Assembly: GCA_950295325.1 (NCBI GenBank)
Contig: OX485808.1
Location: forward strand, 24,324,527 to 24,388,526
Length of the DNA stretch: 64,000 bases
DNA from: Polytrichum commune
Taxonomy: Eukaryota > Streptophyta > Polytrichopsida > Polytrichales > Polytrichaceae
Reading direction: 5' to 3'
Below, one piece after another: positions 1 through 10,995 of the stretch; within the stretch, counting starts at the first letter, position 1; the number at the start of each line of letters is the position of its first letter. The position numbers were made by a program, and so were the translations under genes. The notes under the pieces were generated by a model, which worked only from the letters and a program-made list of their open reading frames with translations, ran no database searches and was not told where the DNA came from.

Positions 1-139
1 AAATTGCTGGCCAAAAGTGGTAAGGGAGGCATGGGTTCTTAGCACCTTTGTGGCTAAGCTTACAAAGGGTCCAATCAACTTTCTTGGAACAAGGGAACAC
101 ATGAGCACCACCAGTGAGGTGTTAGCGTATCTCAGGATC

Positions 140-772
140 CTAGAAGGGGGCCACTAAATTCAATCTGTCGGACGCATGCACCTCAAGCTTGCCAAACATG
201 GAAGGTTTTGTAAGAAACTCCCTACCAAACTCATTTGAATTAAAGGATAACTGTATTACCCTAGTAAAAATTTCCGCCCTATCCCTAATCCCTTCGGCTA
301 CTTGCCTAAAATTTAAAAATTGGCTCGGTAAATATCCTAAAATATGATGCCTCAACCGGCTATATTGCCGATATTTTCTCATTTCAACCGGTCAATTTCC
401 GACCTTTCTAATTTTAAGTCGGTACCTCGTCCGAATCATTGCAAACTCATTCGAAAATCTTCAAAAAATTTCGGCTAGCTCGTAACTAAAGTTCGGTACT
501 CCCCCATTCATTGCTCCGGGGCATGTAAGTACTTCGAGATCCTCGTAGAAAGTGCGGCTCTGGCTTAGCTTGCTTCCATCGGCCACGTCGACTAGGTGCA
601 AGCCTGCCAAGCCAGAAGACTGCAGAACTATGAACACTACATGCAGGAGGTGACTATAATGCGGGAATCTAGACAAAGAGCTGAAATTGAAGCACTGTAT
701 GTCCATGGATACGAATTTCTTATCAAGTTCATAACCGAGAAAATCGTACAACGAGATTACATCTAGATCCAT
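140..772 (-). pseudogene. possible decayed minus-strand reading frame
   Basis: Two minus-strand reading frames (772-461, 103 codons; 382-140, 80 codons) follow each other. They could be pieces of one gene or element broken by stops in the 78 bases between them. The first contains a hydrophobic stretch and an acidic, aromatic-rich segment; the second is rich in Phe and Arg. I recognise no domain in either. The region upstream (773-984) contains GTAAGT-like sequences that could be splice donors on the plus strand, but no exon can be assigned. This may equally be chance open frame in transposon-derived sequence. Confidence 0.18.
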
Positions 773-984
773 CTATAGGGAATATGGGAAATAATCGTCT
801 TGACGGTGTCTTGATTCTCTTAGACATTGGAGTTATGCAGTGCTAACAACCCAAAGAAAATTTGATTCTAGGTAAGTAGATTTCTGTGATTCTGGTATGT
901 ATACCTCATGCTTGAAAGGTATTTTGCTAAGTTCTAATTTGGAAGATTTTCAATACGGTTCTTAGGAGTCATGCATTACTGAAA

Positions 985-1278
985 GTGAAATATCTGGTCA
1001 ACTTCATTGTGTCACTTGGAGAACTGATTCATATGAGGTTCCTAAAGTTACGAGCTCAATGTTACAAACAACACCCCTCTACCCTTGTCTCGGATCCGAG
1101 ACAACCATTCCTGACGGGTTTCTCTGAGGAGCACCTACCTCGTCAGCACGTTGAGAAGCCTCAATCCTCTGATGATCTCCGGGGCATGTGTCCTGCAACT
1201 GGAACGGGAGTAATATCAATTTCCTTACTAATTCCAAGACAACCAGTTACAACGAAGTGCTACATCCCTGGCGGTTAA
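985..1278 (+). pseudogene. possible 5' part of the SWIM gene in another frame
   Basis: A 97-codon plus-strand frame starts with ATG at 985 and runs into the SWIM frame, overlapping it from 1232 to 1278 in a different phase. It holds a hydrophobic N-terminal segment and then Ser/Pro/Arg-rich sequence similar in style to the start of the SWIM frame. The simplest reading is an upstream exon or a frame-shifted N-terminal extension of the SWIM protein. No clean donor/acceptor pair restores the phase by eye; a TGCAG acceptor-like site lies at 1294-1298. It could also be a chance open frame. Confidence 0.3.
1084..1103. repeat. 18-bp perfect palindrome, half repeated at 2619
   Basis: TGTCTCGGATCCGAGACA at 1086-1103 is a perfect palindrome. 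The 16-mer CTTGTCTCGGATCCGA (1084-1099) recurs exactly at 2619-2634, so copies lie in or before the 5' part and about 240 bases after the end of the SWIM reading frame. This may be a protein-binding site, a short element end, or coincidence. Confidence 0.5.
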
Positions 1279-2383
1279 CTCTTACCCTGGGGCTGCAGAT
1301 CTATTGACCAAGAAAGGAGGCCTTGAGGGCGCAGAGATTTTTGGGTCCACAAAACGAAAGTTAGATTTGCCACCAGGATCAAGTCATGATTCGCATCGGT
1401 CGGATACAGTGAATTACTCTATTCCACGTGATGGTACCAGGTCCACTAAAGCGCGCATTGAGGAGGCTCTATCTAAACCTGACTCGGGCGTCCAACACAC
1501 TACCTCCGTTTTGAAGACCAACTGCGATCCTTCGAAGTGGCACATTGCCCGTCTTTCAAACAAATCCGCACGGAAATGCCAGGCCATGTATGCTCATACT
1601 AATGAGAAATGCGATACCAGAGTAGGACGAGGTCCACATGGCACCCTTGCCCCTACGTATGTTGGCGATAAGAAAGGGTACAAAACTCATCGAACTATTT
1701 CTACAGAATTTTGGTTTTGTGCAGATGACATTAATCGATGTGTGAAGGGGACCAAGAAATCCTTTGTGGTAGGTTGGCCATCTGTTCCTATGACCTGGCC
1801 TGTGAAGAAGGGTACAAACTTAACTATGAAGGAAATCTTGGCTCTAGAAGAGGCAGGTTTCCAACTCCAACAACGTGGTGCCTTATCTCCGCGCCGTCAA
1901 TTCCAGAATGCAGCAAACATGCCACTTCCAAGATCACATTTCCCAACTCCTGTGAATCCAGACTCACATCCTACAACTCGAAACGGTTTTGCCATCAGAA
2001 GAAGCTCAGATGCACCCACTCCTGAGCATCGCAATAAGTGGAGCAGTGCAGGACTTATGAACAATTGTCATGTGACAAGCGTTACGTCCATACCATACCC
2101 TGCATATGGGTGTGTTATATCCATGGATAGTGGTAATGGAAAGGTGTATTGTATTACCATCACCGATTTACCGGGATGTACCTGCCCCGATTTCATGAAG
2201 ATGACATCAGAGACCTTAGGAAAGAAGGGTCAATGCAGGTATTGCAAGCATGTGTACTACATCTTTTGCTATTTCTGCAAGATGGATTACAAAGTGGACA
2301 CTTTCATGCACGCACCCAGATTTAGCTACAATGAGGTTATGCATATTTTAGAACTTGCTAAAGTTGCTGAACCACTTGTGTAG
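1232..2383 (+). CDS. SWIM zinc-finger protein (5' end unresolved)
   Basis: One frame stays open from 1232 to a TAG at 2381-2383. Near the C-terminus is a clear SWIM-type zinc finger: a CxC (CTCPDF) followed 19 residues later by CKH, about residues 290-315 counted from 1304. SWIM fingers bind DNA or protein and are found in MULE transposases, FAR1-type regulators and plant nuclear proteins. Farther upstream a Cys-rich stretch (RKCQAMYAHTNEKC, then FWFCADDINRCV) may form a second zinc-binding unit. The middle is Pro/Ser/Arg-rich and probably disordered. No transposase catalytic core is visible. The first in-frame ATG is at 1586, inside the first Cys-rich stretch, so the true start lies upstream. 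A second plus frame at 985-1278 looks like its displaced N-terminal part, joined by a frameshift or an unrecognised intron. Host gene or transposon-derived fragment cannot be decided. Confidence 0.6.
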   Translation, partial: FQDNQLQRSATSLAVNSYPGAADLLTKKGGLEGAEIFGSTKRKLDLPPGSSHDSHRSDTVNYSIPRDGTRSTKARIEEALSKPDSGVQHTTSVLKTNCDPSKWHIARLSNKSARKCQAMYAHTNEKCDTRVGRGPHGTLAPTYVGDKKGYKTHRTISTEFWFCADDINRCVKGTKKSFVVGWPSVPMTWPVKKGTNLTMKEILALEEAGFQLQQRGALSPRRQFQNAANMPLPRSHFPTPVNPDSHPTTRNGFAIRRSSDAPTPEHRNKWSSAGLMNNCHVTSVTSIPYPAYGCVISMDSGNGKVYCITITDLPGCTCPDFMKMTSETLGKKGQCRYCKHVYYIFCYFCKMDYKVDTFMHAPRFSYNEVMHILELAKVAEPLV

Positions 2384-3763
2384 TTCCTTGACTTCCTTCA
2401 TGCTTCAAGGTGCTTGGTAGTGATCATTTTAGTTCGTGAATCCCATCTTCAAATAGCGGAATTGATTTGAATTGCCTTTGATTTGTATTTGAATCTGCAC
2501 ATTATTAAAAGATCATATTTATGAAACCATGAATTTTCCAATCTTGGATACAAAAGGATTGCCATGAAAATGACTATTTTTCTCTATTTTTTATTCTCAA
2601 TTGTGACTATAGAATATTCTTGTCTCGGATCCGAAAGGACCTTGACAAAAAAAATTCATTTTTTTATTAACTGTTTTCCTTTTTTTATTTTTCGTGGATA
2701 AATACTTAAATTTTTAATTTACATTCTTATCCCTTATTTTATGTTCCCTATTATTTTGGAAGTTTTTTTTCTAATTTTTTTTTTCGTTTTCTTCCATTTC
2801 TTTTTATGGATGGTTTTTTCAAAAGTTTATAATTTCTTCCACTCCACGGTTATAGGCACCATCCACAGTTAAACGTACCATCTACTTTTAGTCATATTTG
2901 TAAAGAAACTATACGAAGAGTCCTACTCGGTGTAAGAATGAAGTCAAATATTCTGATTTTTTTTTTTAAATTCAAATTTTCTGCTCACCGCTCACAAGAT
3001 AGCGTCGCTGCTCTGCCTTCAAGTGCCTTGCCAGTTTGACCACCAGTGAGAGAGAGAGATTTCTGAGAAAAAGGAAACACCGAGCTCTACCCTTACAGTG
3101 TCCAGGGGGATTTTAGGGACATAATTGTTCAAGATCCTCACATTTCCAAGTCCAAATGGACCAGTTGCACATTGACATCTTTCAGTTTTCCTTCATTTAA
3201 TTAAGTATATTTTTTTATAGACTCCTTTTGAATGATTCTTCATTTAGCTGAAGTCTTGAACTTCAACCGGTTATTTCTCAAACTCACCTGGTTCATCTGG
3301 AACTGTAATAAATTGTTCAATTAGCAGGTTACCATTCAAAGTTACATGTTGCTATAACTTTCTACCACATTATTGTGTTTTACCAACTCAGCTATATCAT
3401 ATTCTTTGGTGTGCATACTAAACACTTATGTAATTTGGCTAAGAAATGAGATTATATTCTCATTCAAATGTTATTGCAATATGCGTAACTCCAAATGACA
3501 ACCCACACTAATTAGACCAAGAGAAACGTAGCAGTCATTTCTCCCTGTTCATTACAGCCCTCTTAACTGCATCAATCCGGGATAAGATCGGCGACATCCG
3601 AAGGCTTGATGGGGGATGCCGATGTGTGAGAAACTTTGCGAGTTCTTTACAAGCATAAAAGCAATGTTGTGAAGATCTCATTGAAGGAGACATCTTCATG
3701 ATATAATATTATTTTCTCTACACTTGCTTGACCGTTACACTTTCCTTGGTTCTACTTAGGGCC
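2384..3763. other. AT-rich intergenic stretch, no gene seen
   Basis: After the SWIM stop codon the sequence becomes T-rich on the plus strand (runs of T at 2650-2800 and 2950-2970). No reading frame of interest, RNA gene or inverted-repeat element was recognised. It probably contains the 3' untranslated region of the SWIM gene and ordinary intergenic DNA. Confidence 0.5.
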
Positions 3764-4240
3764 GGTTTACACCATGGGACCATGAAGTTGGACCATGGAT
3801 GATGGTCTTTTCCCATGGTCTGACTTGACGGTCCAACTTCGATGGTCCCATTTCTTAAAAAACCAACTTACAAAGTCTTTGGGCCCTTCACTAGGTGTAA
3901 GTTGAATGTGGAAGAGAGGAGTGACCATGCATCAAGAAGTGAATGTGCTCGTTTATTTAATATATGCTCAAAAAGGATAATTTTGAAAGGAAAATAAAAT
4001 AAAATTGAAGTTTGATCACTCTCTTGTCTTCTCTTGTCTTCATCTTCTCTTCCCAAAAAAAAATCATTAAAATTTTACTATAAGAACATTTATTTCCCAT
4101 GGGCCCTTGCCTTTTTCTACTAGAGCGCCTCTTTTGCAAAATTGTTGGACCATGTTAATGGATAATGTAGGCCTTCAAATATGTCTTTTGGGGACCTCGA
4201 ACTCCATGGTCACTCTAAATTTTTTTCCTTGGTGTAAACC
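3764..4240. mobile_element. MITE-like element with GGTTTACACC termini
   Basis: The ends GGTTTACACC (3764-3773) and GGTGTAAACC (4231-4240) are exact inverted repeats. Just inside the left end is a hairpin: TGGGACCATGAAGTTGGACC (3775-3794) pairs with 3830-3850 apart from one extra base. No protein is encoded. Elements with related ends occur at 7847-8076, 8142-8434, 62470-62644 and 62740-62967. I could not define a target duplication, so the superfamily is unassigned. Confidence 0.5.
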
Positions 4241-4509
4241 GAAGTGGTCCCGGGACAAGTTCAACATCCAATCACCGATTAGACTGGGCCTTAGGACAAC
4301 TTCATGGTCCATTATGGAAACATCCCCTTAAGGATCTTTGCCAAAATCCTAAAATACATTGAAATATTAAAAACATTCTGAACTTGGAGCCCATTCTATA
4401 ACACAAACCTTAAGATCACAACTTGCATCATATTGTCTATACGAAAGAGATGTCGTGGACGTCGACAATTGCCTAAGAGGAAGTCATGCTTGACAACACT
4501 CCGCACCAC

Positions 4510-4529
4510 CCCTAAACCCTAAACCCTAA
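4510..4529. repeat. short plant telomere-type repeat (CCCTAAA)n
   Basis: CCCTAAACCCTAAACCCTAA is nearly three units of the plant-type telomere repeat, read on the C-rich strand. It lies about 70 bases before the start of a dispersed repeat (4596). It is too short to indicate a former telomere; it may be a telo-box or a trace of end repair. Confidence 0.7.
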
Positions 4530-4595
4530 GGTGCACTCAGAATGGGGAGAATCGCAACTTGCTGCCCATTGCCCAAGGAACAAAATGCATGAGGT

Positions 4596-5265
4596 CCAAA
4601 AACGCAAATGAAACCATGACATACAAGTTCCATGTTTAGTTCCATGTGTTCTTATTGCATTTTTAGGAAGATCAATGATGAGAATAAGGGGATCGACACA
4701 AGGGAAAGAAGCATGCATATTTCCCTCTCACAATTCATCAATTAAAAGATCCGGATTTCACATGATGGGAATTTCACACTAGATTTCATTCAACATTTTT
4801 TTTTTTTTTCTTACGAGCAGAATGCATTTTAGCGTTCAAGTCCAATCCCCAATTTGACAACATCAATCATACATTACTTATTTTGTAGGGATATCGTGAC
4901 TCAACAACCTCAACTATATGAGTAGAATTGCTTTGATTATAAAAGATATTATAAAGTATGAACTAGAGACCTTATTTGGGAGTTGGCATAAAATAGAAAG
5001 TACCATACATAATGAATTGAAGACCACGTATGTATTGTTGGCTTAACTCCCATCTTGTAATGGAAAATCATTGCTTGGTAGCTTAGGACTACTTAAGAGT
5101 ATGGCCAAAGGCCATGACCATGAAATTGTAAGGATTCTTGACGGTGAGGCCTAACCTTGTTGTCTTTGGCCCGGGTAACAAATGGGCTAGAATGTCCCAA
5201 AATTTGTTTGGCTAATCCACAAGATCACAATACCCTATTGATGGGAAGAAGACTGTTTGTTATTC
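4596..5265. repeat. dispersed repeat A, first part (copy 1)
   Basis: About 670 bases here match 56064-56732 in the same orientation with scattered substitutions, for example the shared stretch TTATTGCATTTTTAGGAAGA. Both copies contain an old T-run and end at a shared CTATTGATGG. No coding capacity was found. Together with 6011-8378 it forms a long repeat whose second copy lies about 51-55 kb downstream. Confidence 0.85.
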
Positions 5266-6010
5266 ACACCAACCTCAATTCGCCGGTCATTCTTAAGATA
5301 GAGAAAGCTTTGGAGCTTCCTAACAAAAGATAAATTGATTGCAATTGAGGACCCGACATCTTTGACAAAATGCGTCAACATCTAGTTCAATGACAATGTT
5401 GCCAATGAGAGTTATAGAATGCAACTTGAATATGGTCCGAGATGACCCTGAACTATTGGGTGATAGTGGAGAGGTACCCATTTCCGAATGGAGTGGTTGG
5501 CGATTCGATTCCCGCTATGAAATCTTCTCTCTACTTGATGAAAAAAAACTAGCTAGATAAGCAGAAAGCCAAGAGCCCACCCACCGCAAGGTAGGCAGTA
5601 AACCCCACCTTGCATCAAGAGAATTATTGAGCGGGGTAGGACCAATAGGTTGAAATTCATGTCGGATTGCCCAATGTTGGTTATTGTTATCATTGTGCAA
5701 CTCAAATACAAAATTCATAAGCTTGTTAAAATGTCAAACCAACACATTTGTTCATGTGTCTCTTGCCAACTTCTTTCTATGGCAAGCATCCTTTGGCATA
5801 AACTCAAATTTAAGGGCAACATCTCTCTCTTTCCAGTGTACTTAAGAAGAAGAAATATACACTCGGACACTATAATTGGAGCAACCGGAGCTAGATTTTG
5901 CTCCTACATTAAATGTCTTTCAAATTGCATGAAAAACACCCGAGAAAGCTTTATAATAAGAAGTTTTCACAAGGTTGGTAATAAAGTCAAGTATCAAAGT
6001 CCTTTATTTT
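5266..6010. other. single-copy spacer between repeat A parts, no gene seen
   Basis: This stretch separates the two duplicated parts of repeat A in copy 1; the corresponding interval of copy 2 (56733-60680) is different and much longer. The longest plus-strand frame (5650-6012, 120 codons) has no recognisable domain and runs into repeat sequence, so I do not call it a gene. Confidence 0.5.
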
Positions 6011-8378
6011 GAACTATAACAAGTGAACTATAACAATTACTACAAAAATGAAGATGAATAAAAATTTCAAAAAAACAAAAACAAAAGATATTATCAATGG
6101 TTATGTACATGTAGGGAAAAATCATGATTCTTGAAATTATCTATGGCACATAATGTATGGTACCAAACTTTTATCACACATGGTTATGAAACGTCAGGGG
6201 GTGTGATTGCCCTGAGTGTTAGCCTAAAAAATGATTAGTGTGAAATGCCACACTTCATAACTCATATCAATAGGCTTATGCAAACTTATTAAATTTTCCC
6301 CATGATTCACAATATGTTCTAGTTCATAATTTACTGTCGGTCAACTCTCCTACCTTGAACTTCATTTATCCCTTTCAATTTGTTGGCCATCAATGTGAAA
6401 TGTTATTTGCGTAAAAGTGAATCACATTTTAATATGGAAAGGGGGTGGGAAGGGAGGTCAAACTTTTGGTGTTTACAGACCATTTTCTACAATTTGGCTA
6501 ACACATGGAAGTGTGCCCTTAATCTTCCATATAAGCTTTGGAAAGGTAATGTCACATATATATATATATATATATGTATACTACATGTTCATCACATTCA
6601 TCACCTTGCAACATGTGACTTTACTTACTATAAACATCTTATTGATTAGCTAAAATAAAACATCTAAAAAAATAGGTATGTTAGATTGACCATACACTAG
6701 TTAAAACGCCCATAAAGATGCATACAAAAATGTTGGCCATATTTATCAATTCTAATATAGAGTTGATACCTTGCTCCTCTGCATATGGGTGATGAAAATC
6801 ATATTTTAACAGGTCATGTGACTGCAAGATGCGTTGATGTGTTTGAATTTAACACCCCCCTAGAAAAAACACAACTTGTTTTAGGTTTTTAGGATGTCTT
6901 AGATTTTAAATAGACCTTAGAGAGACTGCATTTGATATCATGTGTTAACATCATTTTTAGAATTTATATAATCCAATGTCATTATGGCCATTTTGAATAT
7001 AGTATATAGATAAGTATAAGGTATACAAGTTAATAAAATATAAATTGTGCATTTTTTTTTAAGAAATAAGGGTTTTGCTTGTCATAGGATATGATTTATA
7101 CATAAAACAAGAAATAAAATAGGGAATAAGTTCATAGGAGTAAAGATGTGCACATGTTTGTTTAATTGAGTAATAGAAATTCGATACTAAATACAGATTA
7201 CAAGTATTTTAGGTCTAAAATATAGAAATTTAAATAATTTGAGTTACAATCCATGTCAAATGAAGAGACAATTCAAACATATAAGATGAAAATAAAAAAA
7301 ATTGGACAATGATAAGATGTAGGTTATATTCATGAAATTCACAAAGTTTATGACTATAACAATTCCTATTATTGCAACACTTTAATCATCATCACATATT
7401 TACCAAAAAAATCTTCACTTATTTTGGTGCATGACGATGTTACTTTAATGTTACGAATCTAAATTTATGTCAAATCAACACATTCACACAATATAAGCAT
7501 AAATGTTTACTATGATAAATTTGTATTTATAGTTATCTACATTGCACCATGATCCAATGTGGTTTCATCTTGATTTTTATTACAGGTGTCTTGAATTTCT
7601 TGCTTATCGAGAGAGTCAACAACAACAAAATGAGCAACTTGCCAATTGTCACACATGAAATAAAATTTCTTTCATTGATCAAAATAGGTACTTGGATTCC
7701 AATGGCGCCACCATATGGTCTTGGTGACCTATGAACGGGGAGATGCGGTTGTAAGTTACGGATTGGTTTGTTGTCCTCTTTATACTACCTACATAGGTGT
7801 TCGTCTTTCCACTCCTTCATTGCGTGGAATTTGTAAGTAAGGATACGTTTACATAAAAGTTTGAGTCCCAAAAACATGTGGTTTGAAACACCCGTTAATG
7901 AGTCTTATTTTCAAACTCAAGATTGGGCCCAAGCTTCACGCATGGATTCTTAAACTAGGAGATGTATTTTTCTTGAGTGAGGGTTGCGCATATTTAGTTG
8001 AAAAGTGAGCTATATTGACATCACTTCATTTTCTTCGTATATTGGACCCTCATTGGATCTGGACTTTAGTGTAAATCGCATAGGTTGGATATTGGAGTTT
8101 CTTTGGTTTTGGATCATATTATTCATACACCTTTAGAGTTGGTTTACATTAGGGTTTGCGTCCAAGAAACTTGTGGCCCAAAACACCCCTTAACGGACCA
8201 CACTTTCAAACTCACTATTGGACCCTTGAACCTTGAAGATTGGATTTTAAAAAATAGGAAGAACGTTTTCTTTGGGGCACAATTGACTATATTAGGCAGA
8301 AAAATGACACCAAATAAGCTCCACTCCATTTTTCATGCCTTGGACTTGGGGGGACCCTGCATTCAAATTTTAATTGTC
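6011..8378. repeat. dispersed repeat A, second part (copy 1)
   Basis: Long non-coding, AT-rich sequence matching about 60680-63198 in the same orientation, with substitutions and small indels. An (AT)n tract near 6555-6575 is expanded in this copy and nearly absent from the other. A piece of the same family (about 35880-36060) forms the inside of the hAT-like MITE at 35727-36112, so repeat A is probably transposon-derived. It contains two nested short elements at its right end. Short frames shared by the copies (for example 7549-7734) show no known domain. Confidence 0.8.
7847..8076. mobile_element. MITE-like unit, GTTTACA...TGTAAAT ends
   Basis: Begins GTTTACATAAAAGT and ends ACTTTAGTGTAAAT; the inverted ends match with one or two differences. 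The related copy at 62470-62644 has lost an internal segment around the word ACACCCGTTAA. It shares the sequence style 'gtcccaaaa-catgtgg-tttgaaacaccc' with the adjacent unit at 8142-8434, so the two are members of one family side by side. Confidence 0.5.
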
Positions 8379-8434
8379 ATTCAACAAGATCACTCAATTT
8401 TTAAACTCCTTTGGTTTGAACCCTAGTGTAAAAC
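8142..8434. mobile_element. MITE-like unit, GTTTACATTAGGGTT ends
   Basis: Starts GTTTACATTAGGGTTT and ends AACCCTAGTGTAAAAC, an imperfect inverted pair. It is about 290 bp and non-coding. A related, altered unit lies at 62740-62967, with further homologous sequence continuing to 63198. The word GTGGCCCAAAACACCCCTTAACGG is shared, in diverged form, with the neighbouring unit. Confidence 0.5.
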
Positions 8435-8763
8435 TCCCTGGGGCCAAAATTATCGATTTTTTAATGTCTTTGATCTAGGACTGTAGTGTAGGCCCTCATG
8501 CTAGTTAATTGGTGATAGAGTAGGCATACCCATTTCCAACCCCCCCCAACCACCACCGTCTTCTCCTTTCCCCTTGCTTATGTTTCTCCATATTCTTCTA
8601 TTTTGTTTTCTTGTTCTTGAGCAACGACACATACAAAGTGAGGAGGAAAGCGGCTGCGGTGGCTCCGGTGCAATTATTTTTCTTGCCACTCGGGCTATGG
8701 TGTGCCCCCCTGCAACAGGGATGGTTAGGGTTTAGGGCACGGGGCACCCGCGTCACTGAGGCG

Positions 8764-8804
8764 CAGATTAGGGAGCCGGCCCTGTGGCCGGCTCCCACAA
8801 TCTG
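8764..8804. repeat. GC-rich hairpin (AGCCGGCC stem)
   Basis: CAGATTAGGGAGCCGGCC is followed after CTGT by GGCCGGCTCCCACAATCTG, giving a near-perfect stem of about 18 bp with a four-base loop. It could be the core of a small foldback element; no target duplication is evident. The rest of 8435-9319 holds no recognised gene. Confidence 0.6.
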
Positions 8805-9319
8805 AGCCGTTCACTTCTAAACATTCATCCAACGGTTGAAAATATCCTAGGTGGCAGGCGCCCATGGTCGGGCACGGGTCCCAAACGCGGGCGGGCATGC
8901 AAGGTCCGGCACGGGTCCTGGAACACAGCTCCCCATTAACTGCGGTCCAAATTAATTGATGTCCAAATTAATTGCACGAGTGATCATGGTGTGAGAAGTC
9001 TAAAGTAGACACACCGAGTTTTATATGCTTTCCTCTCCGCACCTACTTCTAGTAAGATTTGGGACACACAATTGCTTTATGTGAGATCATTGGCAAGTCC
9101 AAACGTGCCCGTAGCCATTTGCCTCTTGATTTTGGGAGCTTATATGGATATCTTATTCATTATGAACATGAACGTTTCCATGCTCATTAAGTGGTTGTAT
9201 AGTGGTGCCCCCAAACGTGTTGATCATTGAATCTTGAAGGTTTAGCATGTTTTTTGAGCACGTAATACATTTTCTTTTAAACATATGTCTTTCTTGGTGT
9301 CAGTTTTTAGATCCATATC

Positions 9320-10995
9320 TGTGAGCCCAAACCCTCACCTCTATGCGTCTTAGTCCAGGTGAGGGCTTGGCACTCCCATGTCTTTCTCATGCATTCTCAC
9401 ACCAAAGATTGGTACCAGGATTCACCCTCATCAACATAATAAAATCCTTTATTGCACCTACAACACTAGAGCATTAACAAATGCTCCTCAACCCTGGATC
9501 CCCTGACATTAACCCATCTTACTAACAAACCTTCCCACTCCTAAACTTATCAAAATCCCACATCAACTAGTTGATTTAACCGTTCGTCCCATGACCATAG
9601 GACCACCCTAACATATGGTGATGAGTTGATGCCCTTGCATCTACCGGCCTTTCCCCTAAAACCCCCCAGCTATGCCCCTTCTCCACATTTTCATGTCCTT
9701 CTCCTTCCCTACATAAGCCAGGCTTTTCACCCTGGGTCCCAACTACCCTGATCTAACGGCCGAATGTGGTCTCCCCTTCTCAGTCCGCTCCCCTCTCCCA
9801 AGAGTCTACGCTGTCCAACCAGGGTTGTGTGCCCGTCAACGCCCGTCACAGTTAACTACCAGCCTCTGTCTCTCGGCAGCTGGCTCTCCCGACTCCGTTC
9901 CTGGGCGGCTGGTTACCCCGACTCCGTTCCTTGGCAGTTGGTCCTTTCGAGTCTGCCCTTAAGGTCGATAGTTGAGCGCTCTCCCTCCGAAGCTTGATAG
10001 CCTGGCCTTGAATTTGCTGCCCAATCCCATTCCAGCAAAAGCACATGCCTACCTGGTTCAAACTACTCATCGATTCATCCAAATTACTTCTTCATTGCCC
10101 ACTGACTCCTTGCCGAATGCGCTCCAGTCGAGTCCTCTCCTCATCACGATTCTCCTCTCTTTCATGCCCACATTGTACTCTCTTGTAGTCTGATTTGAAT
10201 CAGGGAGTCACACCGTCCCCCTTATACCCAGCTGCAGCCCACCCTTGCTTCAATCCAAGTTTTTCCCGTCGTAGATTGGCCTCTTCAGAGGGGTAGGCCC
10301 TTGCCTCCTCCCAGAATCCTTCCTTGCCTGCGGCCCAACTATTGGGTTTTTCTTCCGCCGAATTCCTCCGAATCCCAGGCCGCTTTACTGCGACCACAAT
10401 GCCGACCTCCAAGATTACGCCCAACCCTTTCCTTTGGGCAGATCTCAATGTTTTTTGCTAGGAGGTGGCCCATTCTTCTGCCGCTTCTCGGCTGTTCTCT
10501 CTCCTTTTCCCACCTGGCTTGCTCATCCCCCCCTTGGGCCCCGAGGGATCCTCCTCTCCTCCTAACCCCCCGATCATGTCTCGGGGTTTATCCTAAGAGG
10601 TTGGACCCCCCCTAATACGAACATCTAGGATCCTTTTTTTAGCACTAAAACCCTTGCTCAAGCCCCCTCCTTAGGCACTACCCACCTAATCCCCTTCTAG
10701 CTTCCATAACCCCAATTACATCAAACAACTAAATCAAAACTAACTCACTCCCAACTCTCCTCCATATCCCCTCCTTCGGTCTATTTTAAAGCAATCCAAG
10801 CTACTCCCTCATAAATCTCACCTTAGTACAAACCTCACACACAAATCCTATACTAATGTCACAACTCACAATAATTGAACATAATTCACTTTCACTCTTT
10901 TTTATCCTTTTAATTAATTGAGATAGCACTGCTTAGGGGAATCGATGATCCTTTTTGTGTTTAAAATCACATGTGTGCACAAGATTGGGCTCACA
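9320..10995 (-). mobile_element. solo LTR of the gypsy family, TSD ATATC
   Basis: The 1676-bp block begins TGTGAGCCCAAACC and ends GGGCTCACA, the same terminal hexamers (TGTGAG...CTCACA) as the LTRs of the complete element at 12947-23678. It is flanked by ATATC on both sides (9315-9319 and 10996-11000). Internal similarity to the complete element's LTR is visible near the left end (GCGTC-TTAGTCC against GCGTCCGTAGTCC), which sets the minus orientation. The overall sequence is strongly diverged, so it is an old insertion or a subfamily. No internal coding region is present, as expected after recombination between two LTRs. Confidence 0.8.

Noticed and set aside
4510-4529. Chromosome end or fusion point
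   Set aside because: Fewer than three telomere units; far too short.
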